The position numbers and the translations under genes are program-made. Shown in pieces: positions 61,441 through 64,000 of a stretch of 64,000 bases of DNA (its first letter is position 1; each line of letters begins with the position of its first letter). A model generated the notes under the pieces. That model made no database searches. It saw only the letters and a list, made by a program, of their open reading frames with translations, and was not told the origin of the DNA. Source of the stretch: Schizochytrium sp. TIO01 (lineage: Eukaryota; Sar; Bigyra; Thraustochytrida; Thraustochytriidae); assembly GCA_004764695.1 (NCBI GenBank), contig SMSO01000014.1, positions 7,361,125 through 7,425,124 of the forward strand, given 5' to 3'.

Positions 61441-61522
61441 AAGAAGAAAAACAAAATCCTATTTTTCCCTTACGTTCTTTTTATGATTTATCCCGTTTCC
61501 GCTATTGGAAACACCGTACTAG

Positions 61523-61768
61523 GGTCTATTAAGCAAAAACACTCCTAAACGTGCATTTGCGAAAGAAATCGGTGCAGAGCTTTGGTACATTGATGCTGAT
61601 AAGCGACTTGGCGCTCTGCCCGAAGACGCCCATGCTACAGAGCGACTTGCGTGCACACCCGAGGCTCGCGCTGAGTGCGACGTTATCTTTGATAATAACG
61701 GGGAACACGCCGAGATTCCTCGCAAGCTAGAACAACTCAAAGAGCAATACAAAATAAACAAAGTATAA
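61523..61768 (+). pseudogene. C-terminal fragment of a deoxynucleotide monophosphate kinase
   Basis: The frame 61523-61768 codes for KRAFAKEIGAELWYIDADK, later DAHATERL, CDVIFDNNGEHAEIP and KLEQLKEQYK. The pattern of an E-x-G-A-x-L-W block, D-x-H-x-(S/T)-E and D-x-I-x-D-N-x-G is typical of the C-terminal third of dNMP kinases of phages and large DNA viruses, which phosphorylate dNMPs for DNA synthesis. No P-loop part is present and the frame is closed by a TAG at 61520, so only a remnant remains. Confidence 0.6.
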
Positions 61769-61816
61769 AACACAAAAACAAGTTCATTCATTTAAAACAA
61801 ACTTAATTTTAAAAGA

Positions 61817-61973
61817 AATCGAAAAACTCTAGACTTGCTTTTTTTCTCCTCGAAAATCAGGAACCCTTTGCCATTTTTTTCTTTTAAAGCATCTTTAAAA
61901 AGGTTTTTGCCTTGAACAAACAAAGAAACGAGAAGAAGAAAGAAAACAATACATAGGTACTTAGCTAAGAACA
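61817..61973 (+). promoter_or_regulatory. duplicated 5' flank of family copy C
   Basis: Nearly identical to 58207-58374, ending TAGCTAAGAACAATGAGCGG at the start of the truncated copy C. Confidence 0.6.
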
Positions 61974-62213
61974 ATGAGCGGAACTCATCAAGAGGTTCAA
62001 GTTGTGTCCACGCAACGCGGACACAATTGAAAACTCCATAGTATTACCAGCGCCTGGGTCGGCCACAGGAGAAACTGTGACAATTTCTCCGGGAGGGAAT
62101 GCAGCAAAGTTTCCTATGCTTACTGAGAAGTTCGCTCGCCGCTTGATTTTGCGTTGCGGTCAGAAAGGCCTAGATAAGGACTACGCTGAGTTCCTCCTTG
62201 CCATTAGTGAGAC
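61974..62213 (+). pseudogene. modular family copy C, internally deleted
   Basis: Begins like copy B (ATGAGCGGAACTCATCAAG), but after about 27 bases jumps, through a 25-base hairpin sequence, to the segment ENSIVLPAPGSATGET and continues as in copy B (KFPMLTEKFARRLIL, RCGQKGLDKDYAEFLLA) before breaking off at 62213 against the end of the gene on the other strand. About 375 bases of the copy B sequence are missing. A stop codon (TGA, 62028-62030) lies just after the hairpin in the starting frame. Confidence 0.8.
62002..62026. repeat. hairpin at the deletion joint of copy C
   Basis: TTGTGTCCACG, loop CAA, then CGCGGACACAA: ten of eleven base pairs match. It sits exactly where copy C loses its middle part and has no counterpart in copies A and B. 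Confidence 0.7.
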
Positions 62214-62214
62214 C

Positions 62215-62592
62215 TCACTTGACCATCATAATGGCTTTTCTGGCTACGCTCTTCGCTGTGTCCTTCTCAGAAGCTGTTGAGGTCTGAGCTTTGCTAGCTT
62301 TTGCCGCTGCGGAGGAAGCGGACGACGAGGATTTATTCGATTCCTCGCTTTCTTCATCTTCACCTTCTCCTTCCCCGCTTGCCCCCTTCAATGCGCTCTT
62401 CGCGGAGCTCTCCACGCTTCCGACTGCTGATCGAACACCGCCAAAGACAGCCTTCAGGATTCCTGTGAGAATCTCAGGAAGGAAAAGGAAGAGACCACCA
62501 AGCACAAGAAAAAGAATGAAAAGTCCAGCCAGACTGATTCCTTGTGTGGTCGCTTGAGAGTCTGCATCCAGGACTTGTTTGAGATCAGTCAT
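62215..62592 (-). CDS. single-pass membrane protein with acidic Ser-rich tail
   Basis: The open frame reaches 62619 from GTG. The ATG at 62592 gives 125 residues. A short N-terminus (MTDLKQVLDADSQATTQG) precedes a membrane segment (LAGLFILFLVLGGLFLFLP, near 20-38), and the C-terminal 75 residues are rich in Ser, Glu, Lys and Ala. Its ATG overlaps the stop of the upstream gene in the sequence ATGA, which suggests coupled translation. Probable virion membrane protein; no family recognised. Confidence 0.7.
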   Translation of the reverse strand: MTDLKQVLDADSQATTQGISLAGLFILFLVLGGLFLFLPEILTGILKAVFGGVRSAVGSVESSAKSALKGASGEGEGEDEESEESNKSSSSASSAAAKASKAQTSTASEKDTAKSVARKAIMMVK

Positions 62593-63209
62593 TGCGTTCT
62601 TTTGTTCTTCTCGGGACACACTATTTGTCTTGTACTACGAAAGTCTACTTTCTCTCTTTTCATCGAAGAAGAAATTTTACTAAAGACCACCCGACCTGAT
62701 GAGAAACCCATCGCCACGAGAGCCGTCGCGAGAATGACCATATACAGAATGAAAAGTACATTCACTAGCCCGCGGGCTAGCAGAACCTGCTTCTCCTCAC
62801 CGCGGTGCGCAGCTTCAAAATGCCGAAGAACGCGGAACCCAATTGTCATGAGAGTGGTCGCGCAAAGAGAGAAAATCCACATAGCTCTCAATTTACCAGG
62901 AGGAAGTACCATGGTCACTCCTGCAAGCAGAGCAAGGACGACCAGTGTAAGAGACGCAACAATACCATCTGTGACGCCGCTCATTCCCGTCTGAGCCAGC
63001 TCCTCGTCCCCTAAAACTGCGCCTGTCGTAGTGGTTGCTGCGCCACTGGTACTTGCATCTGCGAGCTCGGCGGCAACCATTTTATTTGATAAAACACGCA
63101 AAGGGTGTGCACCTTTCATTTTTTGTAAAGGATTCCTTTTACTACTACTGGATTGCTGGCTTTGCTGCTGTTGCTGCTGAGACAAAAGCATTTCCTCCTG
63201 CTGCTGTTG

Positions 63210-63242
<33 letters not shown>

Positions 63243-63476
63243 ACGCTGGGCGCGGAGGGCGAGAGCAGCACGCTCCATCTGCTCCCTGGACATGCGGGGC
63301 TGAGCTTGCGGTCCCCTTCCTCCTGAGGAGGAGGAGTAATAAGGGTTGGTATTCGAATAATCGGTCATCTCGGATGTGTCGTCTTCAAGCTGTCGAGCCC
63401 TTTCACGGGCTTGTCTGCGCGCGCGGAGCGCTGCGGCTCTGTTCATTTCTTCGTCTGCATGCATCTGACCGTACAT
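62589..63476 (-). CDS. polyglutamine-containing protein with three membrane segments
   Basis: The open frame extends to 63560 from GTG. The ATG at 63476 gives about 295 residues (MYGQMHADEEMNR). The N-terminal half is Arg/Gln-rich, with a CAG-encoded run of about 15 Gln residues and a second of six. Three hydrophobic segments follow (IVASLTLVVLALLAGVTMV, MWIFSLCATTLMTIGF, LVNVLFILYMVILATALVAM), then a basic tail. Upstream partner of the 62215 gene with a 4-base ATGA overlap. A GTG start at 63558 would add a Ser-rich extension. Function unknown. Confidence 0.7.
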
Positions 63477-63743
63477 GATCCTGCTTGCTTGCTTACTTGG
63501 CTGGCTGCTGCTGCTGCTGCTGCTGCTGGCGGCTGTTGCTTCTTCTTTTTTTCTTTTCACCGATCAATCAATGCCTTTGATATTAATAATAATCAACAAA
63601 AGAAAAAGAATTAAAAAGAGAAGTAGTAAAAATACAAGGAATGAATTTGAAAAGGGAAAAAGAAAGGACTTTGGTTGCTTTTTAATTCGAGTTAAGAGGG
63701 AAAGATTGATATTAAAAACGGTCATTCTTCATCATTCAATTGA

Positions 63744-64000
63744 TTAGGCATTGAAGTCAGACAGCATACCTGGCACAGACTCATCATTCATGCTCTCGCC
63801 GTCGCCCGTGCCGTAGCCGTAATCATCGCCGGCGCCCCCGGAGCCGTCCATAAGCACGCAGCGGTTGAAGCTAGGACGCTGGAAGACCATAATCTGCTCA
63901 GAGCGAAGCTTCAATCCAAATGACTTTGAAGCGAACCAGACTCCTGAGGTCGTGAGGAGTGCGCGGCATTGGGCACCCTTCTGCACGTCAGCTACATCCA
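63744..64000 (-). CDS. C-terminal end of an unknown gene (runs off the window)
   Basis: The frame is open from the right edge of the window to TAA at 63744-63746. The visible 84 residues include VWFASKSFGLKLRSEQIMVF, RPSFNRCVLMDG, a Gly/Asp-rich stretch (GSGGAGDDYGYGTGDG) and an acidic end (NDESVPGMLSDFNA). Codon use matches the neighbouring genes. No ATG lies in the first part, so the start is outside. The family cannot be judged from this fragment. Confidence 0.65.
   Translation of the reverse strand, partial: DVADVQKGAQCRALLTTSGVWFASKSFGLKLRSEQIMVFQRPSFNRCVLMDGSGGAGDDYGYGTGDGESMNDESVPGMLSDFNA

Overview
The window looks like a piece of a eukaryotic (probably protist) chromosome carrying an integrated large DNA virus or virus-like element. 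The left 25 kb is AT-rich and gene-poor. It holds one classical tRNA-Gly gene with internal Pol III boxes, one convincing intronless gene for a multi-pass membrane protein, very long microsatellites, and several decayed copies of dispersed repeats. From about 25.7 kb to the right edge the texture changes: genes are dense, mostly intronless, on both strands, separated by short A/T-rich or simple-repeat spacers, and GC-richer. Many encode proteins typical of large eukaryotic DNA viruses. The exact host cannot be named from sequence alone.

Layout of the element. 25.7-31.9 kb: membrane-anchored or cysteine-rich ectodomain proteins and an unknown acidic protein. 32.0-34.8 kb: a very large tyrosine recombinase, the likely integrase. 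34.9-37.6 kb: a tail-anchored Ser/Thr-rich protein and an M11 (gametolysin-like) metallopeptidase on a signal anchor. 37.7-46.0 kb: a coiled-coil HNH nuclease, a Myb/SANT-like protein, a PD-(D/E)XK nuclease fused to a protein-kinase-like domain (Crinkler-like), and a Fic-fold protein with a changed active site. 46.0-49.3 kb: an intergenic palindrome, a tail-anchored protein, and a gene cassette repeated three times. 49.5-56.5 kb: an OTU-type cysteine protease, a small membrane protein, a membrane-anchored glycosyltransferase and a 1,674-residue replication protein joining an archaeo-eukaryotic primase (herpes UL52-like) to a superfamily 2 helicase (origin-binding-protein-like). 57.2-62.2 kb: a gene family with swapped C-termini, one copy with a PD-(D/E)XK nuclease, two copies decayed, plus a fragment of a deoxynucleotide monophosphate kinase and a second coiled-coil HNH nuclease. 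62.2-64 kb: two membrane proteins with a 4-base stop/start overlap and the end of a gene that runs off the window.

How the parts may work together (inference): the primase-helicase would copy the element, the tyrosine recombinase would integrate it, the many tail-anchored proteins would be virion or envelope components, and the OTU, Fic-like, Crinkler-like and M11 proteins would act on the host. No capsid, packaging ATPase or DNA polymerase is recognisable here, so the element must continue to the right, be incomplete, or use proteins too diverged to recognise by eye. Several breaks (a 4-base tandem duplication in the recombinase, two divergent genes that both lack a start codon, a nonsense codon plus frameshift in one nuclease-family copy, truncated gene fragments) suggest an endogenous copy that is decaying in part.
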